Shown in pieces: positions 1 to 6,794 of a DNA stretch of 38,924 bases. The notes beneath the pieces are model-generated. The model had not been told where the DNA came from and searched no databases. It saw nothing but the letters and a program-made list of their open reading frames with translations. Numbering within the stretch: the first letter of the stretch is position 1; each line of letters opens with the position of its first letter. The position numbers were made by a program, and so were the translations under genes. Source of the DNA: Sporichthyaceae bacterium (GTDB lineage: Bacteria; Actinomycetota; Actinomycetes; Sporichthyales; Sporichthyaceae); assembly GCA_036493475.1 (NCBI GenBank), contig DASXPS010000138.1, positions 1 to 38,924 of the forward strand, given 5' to 3'.

Positions 1-126
1 CCGTGGGCCCCGCGGACCGGGGCGTTCTTCAACGCGCCGTTCGGCGCCGCCCGGCCGCTGCGCGAGCTGTCCGACGATGCGTTGGACGAATTCCTCGCCG
101 AGGGTCGACGCCTGAGCGCAACCTGA
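1..126 (+). CDS. C-terminal end of an unidentified protein (partial)
   Basis: Frame 1 is open from the first base to a TGA at 124-126 and gives 41 residues ending in RLSAT. The readable part holds an FFNAPFG segment and an acidic amphipathic stretch (LRELSDDALDEFLAEGRRL) typical of a C-terminal helix. Codon use has the G/C-rich third positions of neighbouring genes, which favours this frame over the overlapping frame-3 reading. Too little is present to name a family. It converges on the lipoprotein gene on the opposite strand, with 31 bases between stops. Confidence 0.5.
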   Translation, partial: PWAPRTGAFFNAPFGAARPLRELSDDALDEFLAEGRRLSAT

Positions 127-157
127 GCGCTCCTACGGATCTACCTGTGACGCTGCG

Positions 158-955
158 TCAGTCGGTGATGGAGCCGTCGACCAGCTCACGGTTGCCGACC
201 GGCTCGCGCAGGGTGACGTCGCTGTAGCGGAACTGCATGCCCGGCGCGCACGGCGCAATCGGCTCACCGGCCGGGGACCCCAACAACACGGTGACCCGGA
301 TCACCTCGGCGGCGTAGACCAGTTCGACATGGTCGAGCTGATCGCAGGTGCCGGCGCTGAAGTAAACGCGCACCACATTGTTCGGCAGCTGCTGGATGTG
401 GTCCCACGGGATCATTCGGGTCCCGGTGGTGGCGTCCGGGTGCGGTGTGGCCGCGATCGTGCCGAGGTCCGGGGTGGCGTCCTCGCTGAGCCCGGTGGGC
501 CGCGCCGGGTCGCGGAACGGCCGACCCTCGACGTCCTCGGTCAAGGTGATCTCGACGTCTTTGAGCATCACGTCATTGCCGCACGTCTGGGTACCCGCCG
601 CGGGGTCGGCGCCGTCGAACAAGCCGATGGCGATGTCATTGGTGCCGTAGTCGACCTTGACCGAGTCCAGCACGTCACAGGGTTCGGCACCGGCGTAGAA
701 GTAGACCCGGACGACCCGGTCGGACAGCAACCGCGCCGCCTGCCAGGTGACGGTGTGAAGCCCCGTCATGCCGGCCCGCGGCGTCACCAACCGAGCCTCA
801 CCGAACACCACGTTGGGGGTCGCTGTCGGTCCCGCCGTGGCGCTCGACGACGGGCTCGCGGTGGAGCCCGGCTGCGAGGTGGCCGCCGGCTGTGACGCGC
901 ACCCAGCCAACGCCAGCACGCCGAGCCCTGCGATCACACCCCGCATAGCCGCCAT
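158..955 (-). CDS. secreted lipoprotein with a duplicated domain
   Basis: The predicted product has 265 residues. The N-terminus is a lipoprotein signal with lipobox Leu16-Ala17-Gly18-Cys19, followed by a Ser/Thr/Pro/Ala-rich linker (about 20-48), so the protein should be anchored on the outer face of the membrane. Two copies of one domain follow, about residues 81-148 and 194-261. Each opens with VVRVYF-x-AG, then C-D-x-LD-x-V, and ends in a T-L-x-E/D-x-V stretch. In each copy two cysteines lie exactly 32 residues apart (93/125 and 204/236), suggesting one disulfide per domain. The ATG at 955 is preceded by GGAGG; an alternative ATG lies at 946. A longer upstream reading would remove the signal peptide. 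I do not recognise the family, and the function is unknown; extracellular binding is only an inference from architecture. Confidence 0.85.
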   Translation of the reverse strand: MAAMRGVIAGLGVLALAGCASQPAATSQPGSTASPSSSATAGPTATPNVVFGEARLVTPRAGMTGLHTVTWQAARLLSDRVVRVYFYAGAEPCDVLDSVKVDYGTNDIAIGLFDGADPAAGTQTCGNDVMLKDVEITLTEDVEGRPFRDPARPTGLSEDATPDLGTIAATPHPDATTGTRMIPWDHIQQLPNNVVRVYFSAGTCDQLDHVELVYAAEVIRVTVLLGSPAGEPIAPCAPGMQFRYSDVTLREPVGNRELVDGSITD

Positions 956-976
956 GGTGTCCTCCGCTCGGTCTGG

Positions 977-994
977 CCGGGGCAAAAGCCCCGG
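977..994. promoter_or_regulatory. perfect hairpin in the divergent leader of the lipoprotein and Ddn-type genes
   Basis: CCGGGGC and GCCCCGG form a 7-bp perfect stem around an AAAA loop (TTTT on the minus strand), with two possible G-U pairs outside. It sits 22 bases upstream of the lipoprotein ATG at 955, just above its ribosome binding site. It could be a 5'-leader structure of the lipoprotein mRNA or an operator; no gene ends nearby that would need a terminator. Confidence 0.5.
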
Positions 995-1069
995 TTCCGG
1001 TGCCGGTTCGTGAGGTGTCGTGGCGTCGGTAGGGTCATCTCCGGCCGAGAAATGGGAGGGACCCCCGCT

Positions 1070-1534
1070 GTGAACCCGTACCGTGCACTGCTCCTTCGGT
1101 GGTCGAGCCACCGTTCGTTCATCCCGTTCGTGAAGTACGTCACGACGCCACTGGACCGGCTCACACGACGCACCGGACACCCGCTGACCACCGTCGGCAC
1201 CGGTCTGCCGACCGTGCATCTGACGACCACTGGTCGTAAGAGTGGTGAATCGCGCACCGTGCCCGTGTTCGGCTTGGACATCCCCGCGGGCGTCGGGCTG
1301 ATCAGCAGCAACATCGGCCAGAACTTCCGACCGGCGTGGTGCTTGAACCTGCTCGCCGAGCCGCACTGCCGGCTGCAACGCGGCCGCGCGCTCACCGAGC
1401 ACGTCGCCCGTGCCGCCACCGCAGCCGAACGCGACGAGCTGTGGCGCACGGGCATGGCGATGTATCCCGCGTTCGCGACCTACCGCGCCCGGGTGGACCG
1501 CGAGATCGACATGTTCATCCTCCAGCCGGCCTGA
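1070..1534 (+). CDS. nitroreductase/deazaflavin-dependent (Ddn-type) family protein
   Basis: The 154-residue product matches the small split-barrel family that includes the mycobacterial F420-dependent nitroreductase Ddn. The diagnostic stretch is HLTTTGRKSGESRTVPVFGL around residues 48-68, followed by the segment ending NIGQNFRPAWCLNLLA, then a C-terminal helix. Family members bind F420 or other flavins and reduce quinones or nitro compounds; the substrate here cannot be read. The start is GTG at 1070 because GGGAGGG at 1054-1060 is well placed and the length then fits the family; an ATG at 1052 would add a non-homologous tail. A TAGGGT box at 1030-1035 may be its -10. The neighbour gndA converges three bases downstream. 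Confidence 0.85.
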   Translation: MNPYRALLLRWSSHRSFIPFVKYVTTPLDRLTRRTGHPLTTVGTGLPTVHLTTTGRKSGESRTVPVFGLDIPAGVGLISSNIGQNFRPAWCLNLLAEPHCRLQRGRALTEHVARAATAAERDELWRTGMAMYPAFATYRARVDREIDMFILQPA

Positions 1535-1537
1535 ACG

Positions 1538-2971
1538 TCAGGCCGACACTTCGCTGCGGTCGCCCGACCACAGCGTGTGGAACGCGCCGTCGCGGTCCAC
1601 CCGACGGTAGGTGTGCGACCCGAACCGGTCCCGCAGACCCTGCAGCAACGCGGCGGGCAGCCGATCCCGGCGCAGCGCGTCGTAGTAGGCCAGGGCCGAG
1701 GAGAAGCCCGGCGCGGGAATGCCCGCGGTGGCGGCGCGCGCAACCACCCGCCGCCACGCGTCCTGGGCGTCGTCCAGCGCCTTGGCGAAGGACGGATCGA
1801 CCAGCAGGGTGGGCAGTTTTGTGCCGCCGGCGTAGGCCTCGGTGATCCGGTTCAGGAAGACCGCGCGGATGATGCAGCCGCCCCGCCAGATGGTGGCCAG
1901 CGAGGCGAGGTCGACGTCCCAGCCGTACTCCTCGCTGCCCGCGGTGATGGCGTCGAACCCCTGCGCGTAGGCGACGATCTTCGAGGCGTACAACGCGCGG
2001 CGCACATCCTCGATGAACTCCTTGCTGTTCCCGGTCGGGGTCGCGGCGGCCGCGTTCGGCCCCGGCAGCGCCGCCGCCGCGCGGCGTTGGTCGACGTGAC
2101 CGGACAGCGAACGGGCGAACACGGCCTCGGCGATGCCGGTCACCGGGATACCGAGATCCAGTGCCTCCTGCACCACCCAACGCCCGGTGCCCTTCTGCCC
2201 GGCCTCGTCCACCACGATGTCGAGGAACGGCTTACCGGTGGCGGCGTCGACCTGTTCGAGCACGTCGACGGTGATCTCGATGAGGTAGGACTCCAGCTCC
2301 CCGTTGTTCCAGTCGCGGAACACGTCCGCCAACTCGGCCGGGCTCAGCCCTCCTGCGTACCGCATCAGGTCGTAGGCCTCGGCGATCAACTGCATGTCGG
2401 CGTACTCAATGCCGTTGTGGATCATCTTCACGAAGTGCCCGGCGCCGTCCGGGCCGATGTGCGTGCAGCACGGCGTCCCGTCCACCTTGGCCGAGATCGC
2501 CTCCAGCATCGGGCCGAGCGATTCGTAGGACTCCTTGGTGCCGCCCGGCATGATGCTCGGCCCGTTCAGGGCGCCTTCCTCGCCGCCGGAGACACCGGTG
2601 CCGACGAAGTGCAGCCCTCGCTCCCGCAGTGCCGCCTCGCGCCGCCGGGTGTCCTGGAAGCGGGCGTTGCCCGCGTCGATGATGATGTCGCCGGGCTCCA
2701 TCAGGTCGGCCAACTCATCGATCACGGCGTCGGTCGGCCCCCCGGCCTGGACCATGATGAGCGCCCGGCGCGGCCGCTCCAGGGAGGCCACGAACTCCTT
2801 CATCGACGTCGCGGGCAGGAACGTCCCCTCGTGCCCGTGCTCGGTCATCAGGGTGTTCGTCCGCTCCACCGACCGGTTGTGGACGGCGACGCTGTACCCG
2901 TGGCGGGCGAAGTTCCGGGCCAGGTTGCTGCCCATCACCGCCAGGCCGGTGACCCCGATCTGCGCCGTCAT
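1538..2971 (-). CDS. gnd: 6-phosphogluconate dehydrogenase, decarboxylating
   Basis: This cytoplasmic enzyme of the oxidative pentose phosphate pathway converts 6-phosphogluconate to ribulose 5-phosphate and CO2 with reduction of NAD(P)+. The 477-residue product is full length. It begins with a Rossmann fold (GLAVMGSNLARN at about 8-19, then VHNRS). The substrate motif GTGVSGGEEGALNGPSIMPGG and the catalytic HNGIEYADMQ segment with its Lys-x-x-His are intact. The C-terminal domain carries the all-helical dimerisation region ending near SALAYYDALR. The ATG at 2971 has an AAAGG-type site upstream. It lies downstream of the amidase on the same strand, separated by 61 bases that contain a long palindrome. 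No zwf or other pentose-phosphate gene is in view. Confidence 0.97.
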   Translation of the reverse strand: MTAQIGVTGLAVMGSNLARNFARHGYSVAVHNRSVERTNTLMTEHGHEGTFLPATSMKEFVASLERPRRALIMVQAGGPTDAVIDELADLMEPGDIIIDAGNARFQDTRRREAALRERGLHFVGTGVSGGEEGALNGPSIMPGGTKESYESLGPMLEAISAKVDGTPCCTHIGPDGAGHFVKMIHNGIEYADMQLIAEAYDLMRYAGGLSPAELADVFRDWNNGELESYLIEITVDVLEQVDAATGKPFLDIVVDEAGQKGTGRWVVQEALDLGIPVTGIAEAVFARSLSGHVDQRRAAAALPGPNAAAATPTGNSKEFIEDVRRALYASKIVAYAQGFDAITAGSEEYGWDVDLASLATIWRGGCIIRAVFLNRITEAYAGGTKLPTLLVDPSFAKALDDAQDAWRRVVARAATAGIPAPGFSSALAYYDALRRDRLPAALLQGLRDRFGSHTYRRVDRDGAFHTLWSGDRSEVSA

Positions 2972-2994
2972 CGTTTCGCCTTTCGTCGGTCGAT

Positions 2995-3014
2995 GCCCGG
3001 GCCCGGGCCCGGGC
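2995..3014. repeat. 20-base perfect palindrome, three CCCGGG units
   Basis: A G-(CCCGGG)x3-C run is fully self-complementary and lies in the short gap between the amidase stop and the gndA start. It contains three overlapping SmaI-type sites. It may act as a factor-independent stop or a transcription attenuator between the two genes, though it lacks a U tract. Confidence 0.6.
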
Positions 3015-3032
3015 CGGTGAAGCCGGAACTGC

Positions 3033-4448
3033 TCACCGACCCACCGGAGCCACGGGTTCGATGGGAGTCCGGACGGGGGTGCGGGTCTCGATGGCGGCCG
3101 CGGCGTCCAGGCAAAGCGATTCGGTGTAACGCGCGCCGGTCAGCAGCACGCCGATCGGCAGGCCGGTGGCGGCATCGCGTGCCGCGGGCACGCAGGCCGA
3201 CGGCAGGCCGAGCAGGTTGGCCGGGGTGACCGGCCGGAGCAGTTCCATCGCGGCCATGGCGCCGTCCGGGGTGTCGGAGTCGAAGCCGTGCTCGAACGGC
3301 AGTTGGCTCCAGGTGGGGGACAGGACCACCTGGTGCTCGGCGAGGAAACCGGCCCAGGCGCGGGCGATTCGGTGCCGCTCGACGAAGACCGCGGACAGGC
3401 CCGCGGCGTCCAGCGTCCCCACCGCCTCGACCACCGGCTCGAGGAAGCGCAGGCCGTCGGCACCCATGACCGCCCGCAGGTCGGGGAGGATCGAGGCGAG
3501 GTCGGTGATGATGAACTGCGCCCAGGTGTGCACCGCCTCCTCGTAGTACGGAGGTGTGACTTCGTCGACCGCGTACCCGGCGTCGGAGAGCCAATCGGCG
3601 GCGGAACGAACGGCGGCCGCCACGACGGGATCGGTGTCCCCGCCCGGCGGTTCGGGCACCACGGCGACCCGTCGCCGGTCCGGGGTGGGCGCGGTGAGCG
3701 GCATGTCGAGCGCGAACGGGTCGCGTGGGTGGGACCCGGCGAGGACGGCCAGTGCGGCCCGGACGTCGGCGACGGTGCGTGCCATCGGGCCCTGCACGTT
3801 CATCAGCTGCCAGCACAGGAGTGGGTCCTCACGCGGCACCAGGCCGGCGTCGGGCACGCGTCCCCGCGACGGGCGGATCGACGCGATGCCGCACGCATTC
3901 GCGGGGTTGCGCAGCGAACCGCCGATGTCGTTGCCCAGCCCGATGGCGCACATGCCGGTGGCCAGCGCCACGGCGTCGCCGCCGCTGGAGCCGCCTGCCG
4001 TCCGGTCGAGGTTCCAGGGATTGCGGGTCAGGCCGTGCAGGCTGCTGTCGGTGTGGAGGCGCAGCGCCATGTCCGGGAGGTTGGTGCGCCCGATCGGGAT
4101 CGCGTCGGCCGCGCGCATCCGCTCCACGACGGGGGCGTCGAGGGGCACCACCGCCTCGGCCAGCGCGGGGACGCCCCACGTGGTGGGCTGACCGGCAAAG
4201 TCGATGTTGGCCTTGACCGTGAACGGGACACCGGCCAGCGGACCCACCGGCTCACCGGCCTCCAGCCGCGCGTCCAGGGCGGCCGCAGCGGCCCGTGCCG
4301 CCTCGGGCAGCACCGTGACGACGGCATTGACCAACGGGTTCACCGACTCGATGCGGGCCAAGTGGGCCTCGATCACCTCGACGGCGGAGAACTTCTGCGC
4401 GGTCACTCCCGCGGCGATTTCGGACGCGGACAGCTGGGTCAGATCCAT
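3033..4448 (-). CDS. amidase-signature family amidohydrolase
   Basis: The 471-residue product is a full-length amidase-signature enzyme, which hydrolyses a carboxamide to acid and ammonia through a Ser-cisSer-Lys triad. Lys79 lies in PFTVKANIDFAG, the cis-Ser in AGGSSGGDAV (154-155), and the nucleophile Ser178 in GNDIGGSLRNPAN, so the active site looks complete. The upstream LPDMALRLHTDS segment, with GLTRNPWNLDRT, is also typical. The substrate cannot be told; a GatA role is unlikely because no gatB or gatC is adjacent. The ATG at 4448 follows a GAGGGGAG site; the open frame runs further upstream to 4601 but that part is not homologous. Its position downstream of glnA might hint at nitrogen scavenging, which is inference only. 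Confidence 0.9.
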   Translation of the reverse strand: MDLTQLSASEIAAGVTAQKFSAVEVIEAHLARIESVNPLVNAVVTVLPEAARAAAAALDARLEAGEPVGPLAGVPFTVKANIDFAGQPTTWGVPALAEAVVPLDAPVVERMRAADAIPIGRTNLPDMALRLHTDSSLHGLTRNPWNLDRTAGGSSGGDAVALATGMCAIGLGNDIGGSLRNPANACGIASIRPSRGRVPDAGLVPREDPLLCWQLMNVQGPMARTVADVRAALAVLAGSHPRDPFALDMPLTAPTPDRRRVAVVPEPPGGDTDPVVAAAVRSAADWLSDAGYAVDEVTPPYYEEAVHTWAQFIITDLASILPDLRAVMGADGLRFLEPVVEAVGTLDAAGLSAVFVERHRIARAWAGFLAEHQVVLSPTWSQLPFEHGFDSDTPDGAMAAMELLRPVTPANLLGLPSACVPAARDAATGLPIGVLLTGARYTESLCLDAAAAIETRTPVRTPIEPVAPVGR

Positions 4449-4581
4449 GGGGTCGGCTCCCCTCGCGGCGGCACCTGCCGCGACCCTAGGGCATACCTCC
4501 CGACCCCGATAGCCGGTGCGGGCGGCCTTCGGATGCCCCCTGGCGACACTGCTCGTCGAGCGGCCGTCGCGGTCGCGCCGG

Positions 4582-4614
4582 AACGGCGGAAGTCTCCTCA
4601 CGACTCCCGCCGTT
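4582..4614 (-). terminator. probable terminator of glnA
   Basis: AACGGCGG (4582-4589) pairs perfectly with CCGCCGTT (4607-4614); after one mismatch AGTC pairs with GACT around a 7-base loop. The 12-bp stem begins 40 bases past the glnA stop. There is no U tract, which is usual for actinobacterial terminators. The rest of the 205-base glnA-amidase gap shows no gene. Confidence 0.65.
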
Positions 4615-4653
4615 GATCGCCGGACAAACCCGTAGGCCAGAGGCCCAGTGTTC

Positions 4654-6078
4654 TTAGATGTCGTAGTAGAGCTCGAACTCGTGCGGGTGCGGGCGCAGGC
4701 GGATCGGGTCGACCTCGTGCTGGCGCTTGTAGGACACCCACGTCTCGATCAGGTCCGGCGTGAACACACCGCCCTCGCCCAGGTACGCGTTGTCCGCCTC
4801 CAGCGCGTCGAGCACCTTGGGCAGCGAGTCCGGAACCTGGGTGATGTCGGCGGCCTCGTCCGGCGCGAGCTCGTAAAGGTCCTTGTCCACCGGCACCGGC
4901 GGCTCGATCTTGTTCTTGATGCCGTCCAGGCCGGCCATCAGCATCGCGGAGAACGCCAGGTACGGGTTGGACGACGGGTCCGGCACCCGGAACTCGATGC
5001 GCTTGGCCTTCGGGTTCGCACCGGTGATCGGGATGCGCACACAGGCCGAGCGGTTGCGGGCCGAGTAGACCAGGTTCACCGGCGCCTCGAAGCCGGGCAC
5101 CAGTCGGTGGTAGGAGTTCATGGTCGGGTTGGTGAACGCCAGCAGCGACGGTGCGTGGTGCAGCAGGCCACCGATGTACCAGCGCGCCATGTCCGACAGG
5201 CCGCCGTAGCCGAGCTCGTCGTAGAACAGCGGCGAGCCGTCCTTCCACAACGACTGGTGGCAGTGCATGCCCGAGCCGTTGTCACCGAACAGCGGCTTCG
5301 GCATGAATGTGACGGTCTTACGGTGCGCCGAGGCCACGTTCTTGATGATGTACTTGAACTTCATCAGGTTGTCCGCGGCCGTCGCCAGCGTGGAGAACTT
5401 GTAGTTGATCTCCTGCTGGCCCGCCGTGCCGACCTCGTGGTGCGCCCGCTCGACCGACAGGCCGACACCCTCCAGCGCCAACACCATGGCGTCGCGCAGA
5501 TCGGCGAAGTGGTCGCGCGGCGGGACCGGGAAGTACCCGCCCTTGTACGGGGTCTTGTGACCCTGGTTGCCGCCCTCTTCGACCCGCCCGGTGTTCCAGG
5601 CACCCTCGATGGAGTCGATGTAGTAGTACCCGGCGTTCTGCCGTGTCTCGAAGCGGACGTCATCGAAGATGTAGAACTCCGCCTCCGGGGCGAAGTACGC
5701 CGTGTCCGCGATGCCGGTGGCCCGCAGGTGGGCCTCGGCCTTCTTGGCGATCTGGCGCGGGTCACGGCTGTACGGCTCGCCGGACAGCGGGTCGACGATG
5801 CTCATGTTGACGATGAGCGTGCTCTCCGTGCGGAAGGGATCCAGGTAGGCGGTGTCGATGTCCGGGACCAGCTTCATGTCCGACTCGTGGATGGCCTGGA
5901 AGCCGCGGATCGAGGACCCGTCGAACATCTGGCCCTCGGTGAAAAAGTCGGCGTCCACCGAGTGGGCCGGCACGTTGAAGTGCTGCATGATGCCCGGGAG
6001 ATCGATGAAGCGCACATCGACGAACTTGACCTTCTCGTCCTTGATGAACTTCATGACCTCGTCGACGTTGCTGAACAT
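4654..6078 (-). CDS. glnA: glutamine synthetase type I (GSI-beta)
   Basis: This enzyme makes glutamine from glutamate, ammonia and ATP and is the main entry point of ammonium. The product has 474 residues, the usual size of a bacterial dodecameric GSI. Visible landmarks are the metal/glutamate-binding [10 protein letters not shown] (130-139), [13 protein letters not shown] (213-225), [12 protein letters not shown] (267-278), NRSACVRIP (342-350) and [16 protein letters not shown] (360-375). Tyr402 in [10 protein letters not shown] is the adenylylation site, so GlnE control is expected. The ATG at 6078 has an AGGAGG site at about 6082-6088; the longer open frame upstream is not homologous. A GlnR-like box lies 130 bases upstream. 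The RDD gene diverges from it and a second, type III glutamine synthetase lies 0.7 kb away. Confidence 0.98.
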   Translation of the reverse strand: MFSNVDEVMKFIKDEKVKFVDVRFIDLPGIMQHFNVPAHSVDADFFTEGQMFDGSSIRGFQAIHESDMKLVPDIDTAYLDPFRTESTLIVNMSIVDPLSGEPYSRDPRQIAKKAEAHLRATGIADTAYFAPEAEFYIFDDVRFETRQNAGYYYIDSIEGAWNTGRVEEGGNQGHKTPYKGGYFPVPPRDHFADLRDAMVLALEGVGLSVERAHHEVGTAGQQEINYKFSTLATAADNLMKFKYIIKNVASAHRKTVTFMPKPLFGDNGSGMHCHQSLWKDGSPLFYDELGYGGLSDMARWYIGGLLHHAPSLLAFTNPTMNSYHRLVPGFEAPVNLVYSARNRSACVRIPITGANPKAKRIEFRVPDPSSNPYLAFSAMLMAGLDGIKNKIEPPVPVDKDLYELAPDEAADITQVPDSLPKVLDALEADNAYLGEGGVFTPDLIETWVSYKRQHEVDPIRLRPHPHEFELYYDI

Positions 6079-6207
6079 CCGTCCTCCTAGCCCGGCATGC
6101 CCGGACGACCCTCGAATGAGTAGGTGCAGGTGGCTGGGCGCATTCTTCCGGTCCGCCCGCTGCGCGCGCCACTGGGGTCCATGCTGCGCACGCGGTGAGT
6201 CCGGCAC

Positions 6208-6223
6208 GTTTCGGCGACGTTAC
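6208..6223 (-). promoter_or_regulatory. GlnR-like box between glnA and the RDD gene
   Basis: Read on the minus strand, the site is GTAAC-N6-GAAAC, a full match to the core gTnAc-N6-GaAAc of the actinobacterial nitrogen regulator GlnR. It sits 130 bases before the glnA start and 28 bases before the RDD start, near the -35 position of the RDD promoter. A second tandem half-pair, usual in strong Streptomyces sites, is not evident, so it may be a moderate-affinity site. Confidence 0.6.
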
Positions 6224-6239
6224 GGATTTCCCGGTGGTC

Positions 6240-6245
6240 TACGGT
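6240..6245 (+). promoter_or_regulatory. -10 box of a probable leaderless RDD mRNA
   Basis: TACGGT fits the TANNNT -10 consensus and ends six bases before the GTG at 6252. That spacing places the transcription start at the start codon. No ribosome binding site is visible, which agrees with a leaderless transcript. Confidence 0.5.
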
Positions 6246-6251
6246 TCCTCC

Positions 6252-6716
6252 GTGGACAGACAGATGATCGGATCCTGGCTGGGGGGGCCGCGTTCGCTGG
6301 CCCGGGCCGCCGGGATGGACCTGGGTTACCCCGGGCAGCGCCTCGGCCTGCCTGCGGAGGGGGTCAACTCCGTTGCCGGCTCCGGGCGTCGGCTGCTGGC
6401 CACCTTCATCGACTGGATGATCGGCTCGCTGATCGTGCGCGCCTTCGTGCCCCACCCCAACTGGGTGGAGAAGCTGTGGCTGCCCCCGGCCGCGTTTGTG
6501 CTGATCAACCTTGCCCTGGTCACCACCGTGGGCGCCGGGATGGGCGGGCTGTTGCTCCGCACCCGGGTGGCTCGGCTGGACGGTGCGAACCCGCCGTTCG
6601 TCTCCGTGCTGTTCCGCACGTTCCTGATGGCGCTGGCCATCCCGCCGCTGATCTGGGACCGGGACGGCCGTGGCCTGCACGACCGCTTCGCGCAGACCGT
6701 CGTCGTCCGCCGCTGA
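6252..6716 (+). CDS. RDD family membrane protein
   Basis: The 154-residue product has an N-terminal soluble stretch (IGSWLGGPRSLARAAGMDLG) shared with actinobacterial RDD proteins next to glnA. It is followed by the RDD hallmarks: Arg47 in GRRLLATFIDWMIG, Asp54, and a C-terminal DRDGRGLHDRFAQTVVV with conserved Asp. Hydrophobic segments lie near 49-66, 77-96 and 117-134. RDD proteins are integral membrane proteins of mostly unknown role, some linked to ion transport. GTG at 6252 is chosen because the homologous IGSW motif follows directly and a -10 box sits six bases upstream; ATG at 6264 is the alternative. Sharing the divergent promoter region with glnA suggests nitrogen-linked expression, as inference. 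Confidence 0.88.
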   Translation: MDRQMIGSWLGGPRSLARAAGMDLGYPGQRLGLPAEGVNSVAGSGRRLLATFIDWMIGSLIVRAFVPHPNWVEKLWLPPAAFVLINLALVTTVGAGMGGLLLRTRVARLDGANPPFVSVLFRTFLMALAIPPLIWDRDGRGLHDRFAQTVVVRR

Positions 6717-6794
6717 GCGAGCTTGCGAGTTCAGCAATAAGCACAGTGCGACCGTGCCTCATTGGCGCCCCGAGGAATGAGGGGCGTCGATGAG

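Noticed and set aside
1577-3229. 550-codon open frame antisense to gnd
   Set aside because: High-GC shadow of a well-supported enzyme gene.
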